The notes under the pieces are model-generated. The model ran no database searches. It was not told where the DNA came from and was given only the letters and a program-made list of their open reading frames with translations. Of a stretch of DNA of 64,000 bases, positions 43,760 to 51,622 are shown one piece after another. Each line of letters opens with the position of its first letter. The stretch's first letter is position 1. The stretch is from positions 744,001 to 808,000 of the forward strand of contig NZ_ABJL02000008.1 in assembly GCF_000172175.1 (NCBI RefSeq), in the 5' to 3' direction. The stretch is from Bacteroides intestinalis DSM 17393 (GTDB lineage Bacteria; Bacteroidota; Bacteroidia; Bacteroidales; Bacteroidaceae). The position numbers were made by a program, and so were the translations under genes.

Positions 43760-44314
43760 TTATTTCACAGTCCTGACTTTATACGTACAATGAGCCTTTC
43801 CTTTCAGCATCGCATTCAGTTTCCCCTTAATCATTTGCTTACGCAAGGGAGACAAATGATCAATAAACATCTTTCCTTCTAAATGGTCAAATTCATGTTG
43901 CATCACACGTGCCAGATAGCCCTCAACAATTTCGTCATGCTCTACCATATCCTCATCCATATACGTTACATGGATTTTATTACCACGCTTCACAGCTTCA
44001 TGAATACCCGGAAGACTCAGGCATCCTTCTTCCATAGACACTTCTTCACCTGATACTTCCAGGATATGGGGGTTGATATATGCTTTCCGGAAACCTTTAT
44101 ATTCAGGATAATCTTCTGATAATACATCCAGATCAACGACTACAACACGAACAGGCAATCCTACTTGCGGTGCTGCAAGCCCTACACCTTCGGCATTATC
44201 CATCGTTTCGAACATATTCGCAATTAACTCTTTCAAATTTGGATAGTCGGGAGCAATATCTTCCGCCACTTTTCTCAATACGGGCTGACCGTATACATAA
44301 ATGGGTAAAATCAT
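43760..44314 (-). CDS. def: Peptide deformylase
   Basis: 184 residues. All three active-site motifs are canonical: GVGLAAPQVG, EGCLSLPG and HEFDHLEG, supplying the Cys and two His metal ligands and the catalytic Glu (written here as HEFDH). It removes the N-formyl group from nascent proteins. It follows ruvX by 55 nt, an association common in Bacteroidetes. Confidence 0.97.
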   Translation of the reverse strand: MILPIYVYGQPVLRKVAEDIAPDYPNLKELIANMFETMDNAEGVGLAAPQVGLPVRVVVVDLDVLSEDYPEYKGFRKAYINPHILEVSGEEVSMEEGCLSLPGIHEAVKRGNKIHVTYMDEDMVEHDEIVEGYLARVMQHEFDHLEGKMFIDHLSPLRKQMIKGKLNAMLKGKAHCTYKVRTVK

Positions 44315-44369
44315 TCTTTCTCTAAGTTACAAATTACTAAATCAATATATATAAGTATATATACCTTTA

Positions 44370-44792
44370 TTATAATATAAAACGTTTATTTTCCAAATAG
44401 CTTTGCAGAATAATAGTTGCACTGATCTCATCCACCAAAGCCTTATTCTGGCGATCTTTCTTCTTCAGCCCGGCTTCCCGCATAGTGCGATGTGCCAAAA
44501 CTGAGGTAAAGCGCTCGTCAACATACTCAACAGGCATTTCCGGTAACTTTTTCTTCAACAAACGGACAAAAGGTTCTATACGTTTCATGTTTTCCGAAGC
44601 CTCATTATTCATCTGTTTAGGCAAGCCTACAAGAATACGTTCCACCGGTTCTTTTCCTACATAATCAAGGATGAATGCCAGCAGCTCATGCGTAGGCACA
44701 GTGGTCAGTCCGTTAGCAATCATTTGTAATGTATCGCTGACAGCTATTCCCGTACGCTTTTTACCGTAATCAATAGCTAATATTCTACTCAT
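44370..44792 (-). CDS. ruvX: Putative pre-16S rRNA nuclease / Holliday junction resolvase-like YqgF
   Basis: 140 residues, the usual length. The RNase-H-like start MSRILAIDYGKKRTGIAVSD, the middle VGLPKQMNNEASENMKRIEPF and the catalytic-region phrase VEYVDERFTSVLAHRTM are present, ending with KALVDEISATIILQSYL. It matures the 5' end of 16S rRNA in E. coli. A -7 element TAATTTTG (44809-44802) would start transcription only a few nt before the ATG, so the mRNA may be almost leaderless. Confidence 0.95.
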   Translation of the reverse strand: MSRILAIDYGKKRTGIAVSDTLQMIANGLTTVPTHELLAFILDYVGKEPVERILVGLPKQMNNEASENMKRIEPFVRLLKKKLPEMPVEYVDERFTSVLAHRTMREAGLKKKDRQNKALVDEISATIILQSYLENKRFIL

Positions 44793-44801
44793 AATGGGCT
44801 A

Positions 44802-44809
44802 CAAAATTA
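44802..44809 (-). promoter_or_regulatory. -7 element for ruvX-def, close to the start codon
   Basis: The minus strand reads TAATTTTG, an exact match, ending 10 nt before the ATG at 44792. The -33 region is not clear. The remaining gap to 45007 is AT-rich and includes three words at 20-nt spacing (44926, 44946, 44966). Confidence 0.45.
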
Positions 44810-45007
44810 CGATTAAAATTTGAAATCTACCGTTAATCTTATATATAGTAATGCTTAAAAAAACAACTTGGCACATAAATGATTATTTTTCTCCCATTTT
44901 ATTATCAGCAATTACTATTTTTTTTCTCCTATTGGGAAAAAAATTCTCCTACTGGAAAAACAAAACACCTATTTATACTATTATTTTTAAATGATTACAC
45001 AATACAG

Positions 45008-45042
45008 AAAAAGGGATGTTTGACAACATCAAACATCCCTTT
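45008..45042 (-). terminator. Terminator of the YjbH/OmpA operon
   Basis: A perfect 14-bp stem, AAAGGGATGTTTGA (45010-45023) and its complement (45029-45042), loop CAACA; on the minus strand CCCTTTTTCTG follows. It is 19 nt after the last stop codon of the operon. Confidence 0.9.
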
Positions 45043-45061
45043 CACGTTTTTTATACACTGA

Positions 45062-45808
45062 TCATTTCAAATGAATATTAACTGTCAATCCACCACTGAA
45101 ATATTGCATTTTCTGCATTTCCACTTGAAAGTGCAGGTACTTAAACAAACAATAAGTGGCGCCAAAAGCAAAATCTTTTGAGTCGTATTCCACAATCAGT
45201 CGTAATTGAGGATGAAAAGAGGGATTGTAGGTAATGCCCGCTGCCATTCCGTTTAACTTATACTCCTTACGCTTGTTGTAAAGATAAGAAAGATGCACTC
45301 CTATTTCTTCCCTTCCCAAGGGAATATGTTTTGTCGCTGCAACATAAAAACGACTGTAATAACCGTTTCCTTCCGTGGAAGCCATTTGACTGTTTGTGGA
45401 AGTAAAGGGGTCGGAAGTACCAAACACCACTGCAGGCATATATTTCCAGAACTGCCCTTCCTTCAACGCTCTCAATCGAAGCGAGAAATACCTGTCCTGA
45501 TTGGTAAACCCAGAATATCCGTAAGGAGCCAAGCCCAATGCTTCCGCCTTGAAAAGCGTACAGGTGTAGGCCACCTCCATCCAGGGGAATATCGTAACAT
45601 TCAGAAAATAATTGTACGTATGATAATACCAAGTGGGAGGAGTTAATTCTTTGTTCAAAAAATTACCGCCAATCATAAGCGTCTTGTCACGCTGCATTTC
45701 AGCAGAAGGTGCATGCAACAATCCTGTCGTGCCATACGTAAGTTGAGCAGAAACAGGAAAAGCCAAACAACAAAGCAGAGCAACAAAGCACAACTTAAAT
45801 TTCACCAT
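45062..45808 (-). CDS. YjbH-like outer-membrane beta-barrel protein (N-terminal-type part)
   Basis: 248 residues from the ATG at 45808 (MVKFKLCFVALLCCLAFPVSAQ signal). The mature start LTYGTTGLLHAPSAEMQRD matches the opening of YjbH-type exopolysaccharide proteins, followed by amphipathic strands alternating aromatic and polar residues (YNYFLNVTIFPWMEVAYTC, DFAFGATYCLFKYLHFQVEM). YjbH proteins belong to group-4-capsule/colanic-type export systems. Here only the first barrel portion is encoded; a second protein resembling the rest lies three genes upstream in the operon. A strong hairpin (45835-45868) separates it from ompA. Confidence 0.7.
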   Translation of the reverse strand: MVKFKLCFVALLCCLAFPVSAQLTYGTTGLLHAPSAEMQRDKTLMIGGNFLNKELTPPTWYYHTYNYFLNVTIFPWMEVAYTCTLFKAEALGLAPYGYSGFTNQDRYFSLRLRALKEGQFWKYMPAVVFGTSDPFTSTNSQMASTEGNGYYSRFYVAATKHIPLGREEIGVHLSYLYNKRKEYKLNGMAAGITYNPSFHPQLRLIVEYDSKDFAFGATYCLFKYLHFQVEMQKMQYFSGGLTVNIHLK

Positions 45809-45834
45809 TGCAGATAAATTCAATCAGAGATTAA

Positions 45835-45868
45835 AAAGAAGGCGCCTGGAAAATCAGGCGCCTTCTTT
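45835..45868 (-). terminator. Strong bidirectional hairpin after the OmpA-family gene
   Basis: A perfect 14-bp GC-rich stem, AAAGAAGGCGCCTG (45835-45848) and its complement (45855-45868), with a 6-nt loop. On the minus strand CTTCTTTTTAAT follows. It probably stops most transcripts after the abundant OmpA protein, leaving the last gene at low level. Confidence 0.85.
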
Positions 45869-45894
45869 AGTATTTCTGTTTTTAACAGAGTATA

Positions 45895-47052
45895 TTATTC
45901 AAGAATCACTACGCGGTTCAGATAGTTCTTGCTGAACATATTTTCAGTACCACCAAATCCTACGAATTCAAGTTGATCTTTGTCTACACCTTCAGCAATC
46001 AAGGCATCGTAAACAACCTGAGCACGTTTTTCTGAAAGTTTCTGGTTGTATGCTGCGCTACCTGTAGCCTTATCACAGTAACCTGCAACCTTGTATTTCT
46101 TATCCGGATTAGCCTTCAGAATCTTAGCAGCCAACTGAATATTGACCTTACCATAATCATCCAAACGAGCACTACCGATTTTAAAGAAGATAGCACGAGG
46201 ACCAGCTGTCTGGATTTCCTTGATAACTTCCTTAACTTCCGGTTTCATGTTAGCCAATGAGTTCTTGCAGTTTGCCAAATCAGCCTGAGCTTGAGCCAAT
46301 TCACTTCTGTAGCGGTTGATTTCAGCATTGATGGCATCTTCGTCAATATCAGAAACTTTCGCAAATTTCTTACCACCAAATGTATAAGTCAAACCTACAT
46401 TTACGCGGGCAGTGGCCTCAGCCTTACGACAGTCGCTTGCATCGCCAAAGATAGAGGGAGTCACCCCAAAACGACCTTCTACATTCAAAGCCAGCTTCTG
46501 ATTCAAGTTGAAGCCCAAGCCCAAACCTGCAGTAGCACCGAAACGAGCCTTGACATCATCGTTTGCAGCCAGTTGATAAGCATCGCCTACCATACCGCCT
46601 GTAAATTCTGTGCCTTTAGAAGAAAGGTTCATTGTAGGACCCGCAAACAGATAGAAATCGACTACACGATTGGGGTTGTAACCACCAAACAGAGTTGTCA
46701 GGTTCAGCATAGCATCCAAGTTGATTTCACCAAACTTTTTACAATATTTGTGATACTCACTATTTGTGCCTTTATCGAAGTAGGAATTGTCTTGATTGTC
46801 AAGACTCTGCCACAAACCGCTCACTTCACCACGTACCCCCCAAGTCGGAGTAATGTATTTACCAATCTGGAGATTGAAGTTCATGGTCGGAGTATTCAAG
46901 CCGCCATTCAGAACAGACATGCCTCCAATACCAACACCCACAAAGATGTTGTCTGAAGCCTTCTTCGTATAATAATTTTTCTTTTCTTGCGCATTAGCCA
47001 ATACACAAGAACCAGCCAATAAGATGGACAAGGTTAAGAATTTAGCTTTCAT
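45895..47052 (-). CDS. OmpA-family outer-membrane protein
   Basis: 385 residues with a signal peptide (MKAKFLTLSILLAGSCVLANAQ). An 8-strand barrel (about 30-235, FVGVGIGGMSVLNGG to VGLTYTFGG) is followed by a short coiled-coil (INRYRSELAQAQADLANCKN). The C-terminal OmpA domain carries the peptidoglycan-binding pattern AAKILKANPDKKYKVAGYCD and NQKLSEKRAQVVYDALIAEGV. The end is NRVVILE instead of the longer NRRVE tail. It links the outer membrane to peptidoglycan. Its placement between two YjbH-like genes suggests a shared envelope assembly (inference). Confidence 0.92.
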   Translation of the reverse strand: MKAKFLTLSILLAGSCVLANAQEKKNYYTKKASDNIFVGVGIGGMSVLNGGLNTPTMNFNLQIGKYITPTWGVRGEVSGLWQSLDNQDNSYFDKGTNSEYHKYCKKFGEINLDAMLNLTTLFGGYNPNRVVDFYLFAGPTMNLSSKGTEFTGGMVGDAYQLAANDDVKARFGATAGLGLGFNLNQKLALNVEGRFGVTPSIFGDASDCRKAEATARVNVGLTYTFGGKKFAKVSDIDEDAINAEINRYRSELAQAQADLANCKNSLANMKPEVKEVIKEIQTAGPRAIFFKIGSARLDDYGKVNIQLAAKILKANPDKKYKVAGYCDKATGSAAYNQKLSEKRAQVVYDALIAEGVDKDQLEFVGFGGTENMFSKNYLNRVVILE

Positions 47053-47101
47053 TTTTATATATTTTTTATTGTTCTTATTTAAACGTACCTACAACACTCT
47101 A

Positions 47102-48010
47102 TTAATCGGGCAAAACAATACCACCACCGGCATTTTCACTTGCACCATGTCCATGACCATGCTGGTAAGCGTGTGAATGGCTAGGATGAGCCATTTCTTC
47201 ATACTGTGCAGCAGTACCATTCAAAGCATCAGCTTTGATTATGCCTAAGATCTCTCCGCTGTTCTTATAAGAAATTGTATAAGTAGTGGTAACCGGGTAA
47301 ACCTCAAACCAAGCACGATAAATGCTCCATGCAGAAATCTTCATTTCAAGCACAGAATCTTTTGTATAGTTGTACTTCAAACTTTCAATGAAATCTGTAA
47401 CATCAACATCTTTCACTTCGCCTTCTTTTGCAGCTGTCTGCTGGTTATACAGTTTATAGCTTACCTTAGTAATCAAAATATAATCGTTTGCATTTTCCCA
47501 CCAAGACTTACCTGCATGATTGTGAGTAGGATTAAGCAATTCGCTTACGCGAGCAGGGCCTTCTTCTCTCACACCTTTAATCACAACTTGGTCTGGTTCT
47601 TCCGGTGTAGCAGTCTTCACAGCTACCAGCGTAGCATTGTATGTAGCCACACCACCAGCTTTCACAGCATTAACATGAACCGTAACAGACTGGATAGCCT
47701 CATAACCGGCAGGAGCAGTAGCACTAATCACCACATCCTGAGCAGCGATACTACCATCAGCACCGGCTTTCAATGTAACTGCCATTCCACTTACCTCTCC
47801 TTTATCTGCACTAATAGTTACACCAGACACAGCTGCTCCACTTGGAAATTCTACTACATTCACATTAATGGTAGCTTTTGCTGGTTCTGTTGTAAATGTC
47901 GCATTCAAATCTTCCTTTTCACACGACGTAAAAAGAAGAGAGCCTACTAAAGCGACTACGGCAAAAGCAAACATGCTACCAATGCCGTTTAAGAATTTAA
48001 TCTTTTTCAT
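47102..48010 (-). CDS. DUF3869-like lipoprotein with His-rich C-terminus
   Basis: 302 residues with a lipoprotein signal (SLLFTSCEKED). Residues ~35-130 form an Ig-like beta domain (ATINVNVVEFPSGAAVSGVTI, VTVHVNAVKAGGVATYNATL); a second domain (~150-265) is beta-rich with Tyr/Trp. The C-terminus contains HPSHSHAYQHGHGHG, a possible metal-binding tail. A second His cluster sits at NPTHNHAGKSWW. I recall DUF3869 as a Bacteroides-specific family, but the assignment is tentative. It lies between the large YjbH-like gene and ompA, so an envelope role is likely. Confidence 0.6.
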   Translation of the reverse strand: MKKIKFLNGIGSMFAFAVVALVGSLLFTSCEKEDLNATFTTEPAKATINVNVVEFPSGAAVSGVTISADKGEVSGMAVTLKAGADGSIAAQDVVISATAPAGYEAIQSVTVHVNAVKAGGVATYNATLVAVKTATPEEPDQVVIKGVREEGPARVSELLNPTHNHAGKSWWENANDYILITKVSYKLYNQQTAAKEGEVKDVDVTDFIESLKYNYTKDSVLEMKISAWSIYRAWFEVYPVTTTYTISYKNSGEILGIIKADALNGTAAQYEEMAHPSHSHAYQHGHGHGASENAGGGIVLPD

Positions 48011-48022
48011 CTCAATAATAAA

Positions 48023-49270
48023 TTAAAAATTTAACAATTCTGACTTAATAAAATATGGGTTAAAACTATTTTTCTCCATTATGTTGTCACTGGCTTCCGC
48101 TTTATATTCCTTATAATAATACCGTTCATTACCAGCATTATAAACAAGTCCCATATTAGCAGAAGTGTTTATCCTTGGCCATTTTTTGTAACGTTTATAC
48201 TTGTAAGGCGGCAATGCCACTTGAAACCGGAACCCCCCGTTAGCCTTCGCCCATTTCGCTTTCATTGCATAAAAGCCAATGGAGCAATATCGGAAATGAC
48301 GAATCATTTCAAACTTAACTCCCCGGTCCTCTTTCAAGTATTGCTCAACCTTCAAGTTGAACGATGTGTTATACTGTGGCCAATAAAAACTTCCACCTAT
48401 CGTCCAAGTCAATCCCATTTTCGGATCATAATGAAACCGAAAGCCGTCCCAATAGCCAATAGCTGTACATCCCATCCGCGCCATGACAGAAAACCTTTCA
48501 TCTGCAAAGGGACGAAAGAATTCAGCATCCACGCCATACCGGTCGGCATTAAAATAGCCCACTGTCACTTTACCAAACACATTGTATGGCAAGCGAAAAC
48601 GTTGGGATATCGTCAAATGCCCCGGATGAATCTTATCCTCATAACTTCCATACCCATCATTATAAACAGGTATCTTTAACTGCCCTGTCAGCTTCATCCC
48701 TTTCCACAACGACACTTCCACTGCCGGACTAAGATCAAACAACACCTGGTAAATCTGCGTAAGAAGCAAGTTCCTGAAAGCTAACTGAGGATACACCAAC
48801 ACATCCACCTTAAACAAAGAGCTATTTTTCACCTTTATTTTCCGTGCCTCCCGCCACGCTTCACCCAATTCATAGGTAACTTTCCAATCATTGCGTTCGA
48901 CTTGAGTCACAGTATCCCCCTTTACAGGATGATAATAAAGAGAAATTTGAGGTATATTATTATCTAAAACGATTATCCGACATTTTTTTTGTTCCGGCAA
49001 TCCTATCTTTTGAATAACATCCACCGCTTTGCTTATACCGACACCCTGCAAACGATATGCAGAATTCTGCAAGACATAAACACGTTCGTTGTCATCTTCC
49101 GTCCACCCCACATTTTCAAATCCCATTTCTACTAAAACATTTACAGTACTTTCCCCCGTTTGACAAAATCCCCTTAAAGGAATCAAACAGAATAAAAAGA
49201 GCGCCGCACATTGTGCTATTGTTTTAGTAGTTAGACACTTCCTTATGTTAGAGTTTTTACACCTCATCAT
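48023..49270 (-). CDS. YjbH-like outer-membrane protein (C-terminal-type part)
   Basis: 415 residues from the ATG at 49270, chosen because AAGG lies 6 nt before it; an in-frame ATG at 49288 is also possible. The signal region is IAQCAALFLFCLIPLRGFCQ. The protein shows the YjbH pattern: a periplasmic part (VNVLVEMGFENVGW, RIIVLDNNIPQISLYYH), then barrel strands with SLWKGMKLTGQLKIPVYN, HLTISQRFRLPYNVFGKVTVGYF and EFFRPFADERFSVMARMG. In Proteobacteria one ~700-residue YjbH holds both this and the part encoded at 45062-45808. It is the first gene after a consensus promoter (49311-49341). Confidence 0.68.
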   Translation of the reverse strand: MMRCKNSNIRKCLTTKTIAQCAALFLFCLIPLRGFCQTGESTVNVLVEMGFENVGWTEDDNERVYVLQNSAYRLQGVGISKAVDVIQKIGLPEQKKCRIIVLDNNIPQISLYYHPVKGDTVTQVERNDWKVTYELGEAWREARKIKVKNSSLFKVDVLVYPQLAFRNLLLTQIYQVLFDLSPAVEVSLWKGMKLTGQLKIPVYNDGYGSYEDKIHPGHLTISQRFRLPYNVFGKVTVGYFNADRYGVDAEFFRPFADERFSVMARMGCTAIGYWDGFRFHYDPKMGLTWTIGGSFYWPQYNTSFNLKVEQYLKEDRGVKFEMIRHFRYCSIGFYAMKAKWAKANGGFRFQVALPPYKYKRYKKWPRINTSANMGLVYNAGNERYYYKEYKAEASDNIMEKNSFNPYFIKSELLNF

Positions 49271-49310
49271 TTTCAACCTTTTTTGCATCTACGCGATACA
49301 AAATATGCTG

Positions 49311-49341
49311 CAAAAATAGACACATTTTTAATAATATCAAA
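49311..49341 (-). promoter_or_regulatory. Predicted promoter of the YjbH-DUF3869-OmpA-YjbH operon
   Basis: Minus strand: TTTG (49341-49338), 19 nt, TATTTTTG (49318-49311), an exact consensus match. The start is expected near 49304. Confidence 0.75.
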
Positions 49342-49367
49342 GTTTTTTTTTAGAAAATATAAAATAA

Positions 49368-49402
49368 TACAGCTTTTCCTCTAAAAGTCCTTAGAGAAGC
49401 TC
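49368..49402 (-). terminator. Possible terminator of the sulfonation operon
   Basis: CTCTAA pairs with TTAGAG across AAGTCC, extended by AGCTT/AAGCT with a small internal loop; on the minus strand GTATTATTTTATATTTTC follows. It lies ~80 nt after the PCMD-like gene stop. The T-tract is interrupted. Confidence 0.45.
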
Positions 49403-49479
49403 GGGATTGTTTATACAGAATACATAAAAGGCATTGACAAAAGGCCAGATATTGTTCACTTTTATTACATCATACGGTA

Positions 49480-50460
49480 TTAATATACCAGCTTTACATT
49501 ATCAACCCAAAGTGAATTACCAGGAGAACCAATATAAGCACCTCCATGACTGGAAGTAAATTGCAGTAATAGATGAGTAGGAACATCTTCTTCCGTTCCC
49601 CATGCCACTTCTTTAACGGGAACACTCTCTCCCTTACTGTTGATGGCATAACGCTCTTCTACTTGCAAACGCATCATATGAGGTTTATAGGCAGGATCAC
49701 CTGTTATATCTCCGTACATGATTGAATAAGTAACATTGTTACGCCAGTCATCAGTTGTATTATAATAACGTACCACCATTGTACCTATGCGCTTCGCAAA
49801 AATATTTCCATCCTTGTCTTCCCAACGTTTCTGCAGGAATAAATTCACTTCCGGAAAGTCTTTACCGTCTACATCCGTAATACGGCTGAAACCTGTAGCG
49901 CGGATACGCTTCTCTCTATCAGACATCTTAACTTTATAGTCAAACTGAACAGCGATCGGTTTCTTCGTGAAAGGAATACCGGAATTCAACATCTTCTGCG
50001 GATTCTTCGTTCCCTTAATCGGCTCATGTACTTCACCCAAAAACATAGAACCTGCAGCCAGCACCGTAATATCTACGATTCCTAATACCTTTACACTCTC
50101 CATACGGGTATCCATACGTGCGCAGTAACCTTCATCACGTTTTTCGGGAAACACAGAGGTATTTGTTTTAGTAATACCAGCCACACGTGCCATCACATTG
50201 GAAGTCGCCCACGGTGATCCACCCATATTCTTATAAGCCTTATTCTCACGAATAGTTGCAGTCGGCCCGATAGCATACACATTCTTCAATGCGCCACCGA
50301 TAATACCCGACTCTTTAATCTGGCGGTCTACCCACTGGTCCATATTGCCGAATGGAATCATCTCCACAGTATGCTGTTGTTGTTGCTGCTGTGCAGATGC
50401 CATCCCGCAATATAAAAAAGCGGATAGCATACCATACATACGAATTTTCTTCTGCATCAT
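49480..50460 (-). CDS. PCMD-like secreted protein (putative carbohydrate metabolism domain)
   Basis: 326 residues with a signal peptide (MYGMLSAFLYCGMASAQ) followed by a run of six Gln encoded by a CAG/CAA tract, which is prone to slippage. The beta-sandwich ends with FTSSHGGAYIGSPGNSLWVDNVKLVY, the typical finish of PCMD proteins. Conserved phrases include GGSPWATSNVMARV and PIAVQFDYKVKMSD. PCMD domains look like carbohydrate-binding modules; no catalytic motif is evident. It is the last gene of the sulfate-activation/sulfotransferase operon, 16 nt after the sulfotransferase stop. It might bind or present the acceptor or product (inference). Confidence 0.65.
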   Translation of the reverse strand: MMQKKIRMYGMLSAFLYCGMASAQQQQQQHTVEMIPFGNMDQWVDRQIKESGIIGGALKNVYAIGPTATIRENKAYKNMGGSPWATSNVMARVAGITKTNTSVFPEKRDEGYCARMDTRMESVKVLGIVDITVLAAGSMFLGEVHEPIKGTKNPQKMLNSGIPFTKKPIAVQFDYKVKMSDREKRIRATGFSRITDVDGKDFPEVNLFLQKRWEDKDGNIFAKRIGTMVVRYYNTTDDWRNNVTYSIMYGDITGDPAYKPHMMRLQVEERYAINSKGESVPVKEVAWGTEEDVPTHLLLQFTSSHGGAYIGSPGNSLWVDNVKLVY

Positions 50461-50476
50461 CTCATTAGCCTTTCAA

Positions 50477-51583
50477 TTAAAGTTCATAGTTCCACTGATC
50501 CAGTGCAAAATTCCAGTTATCCTGTACTAATTGCACAGTACGATCATCATATTTATATTTATTCTTCTTATATCCTTTCTTTCCACCTACATACTTCTCG
50601 ATGTCACCGCGTGCCTCTGCAAATCCGGGAATAGACAAATCATGATAAATCTTTTCGGTCATTCCCATAGCATCAGCCTCAAAATCTTCGAATTTAACTT
50701 CAATCAGATTCCCGGCAGGGATGCACGATTTATCCGCCTCATATTTATGGTATAACTTAGCATAAATAGAAAGGATATTATTTTCCAGTTCCTCGTTACT
50801 GATGTCTTGCAACTTTAACGGCTGAATCGTATTCGTGAAGAAACTACGGGTACTCTCAAATACCGTATAAGGATTACGCATCAGATAAACAAACTTCGCA
50901 TTGGGGAACATCTTAACAAGTTCCTTCACACGCCCCGTATGCGGCGGGTTCTTACTCAAGAACTGCGTTCCATGTGTATTCCACAATGATATCTTAATCA
51001 ACTTGACAAATACCTCTTCAAACACTTTCAGTTCTTTCTCCGTGATATCATTAAACAACAGATATTTATCTGCATATTCCTGCTGATATTTAGGAAGGAA
51101 CCAGAAATTATAATAAGTATAAGGCATCATATTTGCCAGTGCAAACTCTTCCTCCTGCGGCAGGTCTACAGCAAGTTCCATATTATCCGTAGGACGCTTA
51201 TCGGGCATCAACCAACTCATATTCTTCTTAAAGAAAGGCTGCCCCCACATCATCAAATGCGGAAATACGGTCTGATAAGTAGTATTATAACCAAAATGTT
51301 TATCACATGAAAAGACATTATGCACAAAGGTTGTTCCACTACGCCAATGGCCAAGGATGAATACCGGATCATGTTCCAAAGGTTGAGATGCCAGTCGCTT
51401 CTCATAACGTCCATTCTGTAAAGGAGCCAGAGTAGAAAGCAAGCGGCATACGGCTTTAGTCAAGCGGTACTTGCCTTTGTATGCTGCATCTATCTCACGT
51501 CCTTTCGTAATAGCATTAAATGTCTTCCAATCGGCTCCAACCAATGTATTTATAGGAAGTTTATTAAATTCGAGTAAACCCAT
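50477..51583 (-). CDS. PAPS-dependent sulfotransferase (BT_0416/steroid sulfotransferase-like)
   Basis: 368 residues. The 5'-phosphosulfate-binding loop is FILGHWRSGTTFVHNVF (residues 76-91), and the 3'-phosphate-binding segment is VYLMRNPYTVFESTRSFF (about 232-249). No signal or TM helix is seen, so it is cytoplasmic. Upstream genes in the same operon make PAPS (cysC, cysD, cysN), import sulfate (SLC13) and remove PAP (cysQ). The gene order and family match the B. thetaiotaomicron cluster around BT_0416, reported to sulfonate cholesterol and related sterols. The acceptor is inferred from that synteny; a glycan or lipid acceptor remains possible. Confidence 0.85.
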   Translation of the reverse strand: MGLLEFNKLPINTLVGADWKTFNAITKGREIDAAYKGKYRLTKAVCRLLSTLAPLQNGRYEKRLASQPLEHDPVFILGHWRSGTTFVHNVFSCDKHFGYNTTYQTVFPHLMMWGQPFFKKNMSWLMPDKRPTDNMELAVDLPQEEEFALANMMPYTYYNFWFLPKYQQEYADKYLLFNDITEKELKVFEEVFVKLIKISLWNTHGTQFLSKNPPHTGRVKELVKMFPNAKFVYLMRNPYTVFESTRSFFTNTIQPLKLQDISNEELENNILSIYAKLYHKYEADKSCIPAGNLIEVKFEDFEADAMGMTEKIYHDLSIPGFAEARGDIEKYVGGKKGYKKNKYKYDDRTVQLVQDNWNFALDQWNYEL

Positions 51584-51622
51584 ATCATTTACAATTTTAC
51601 AATTTACGATACAAATGGTAAA

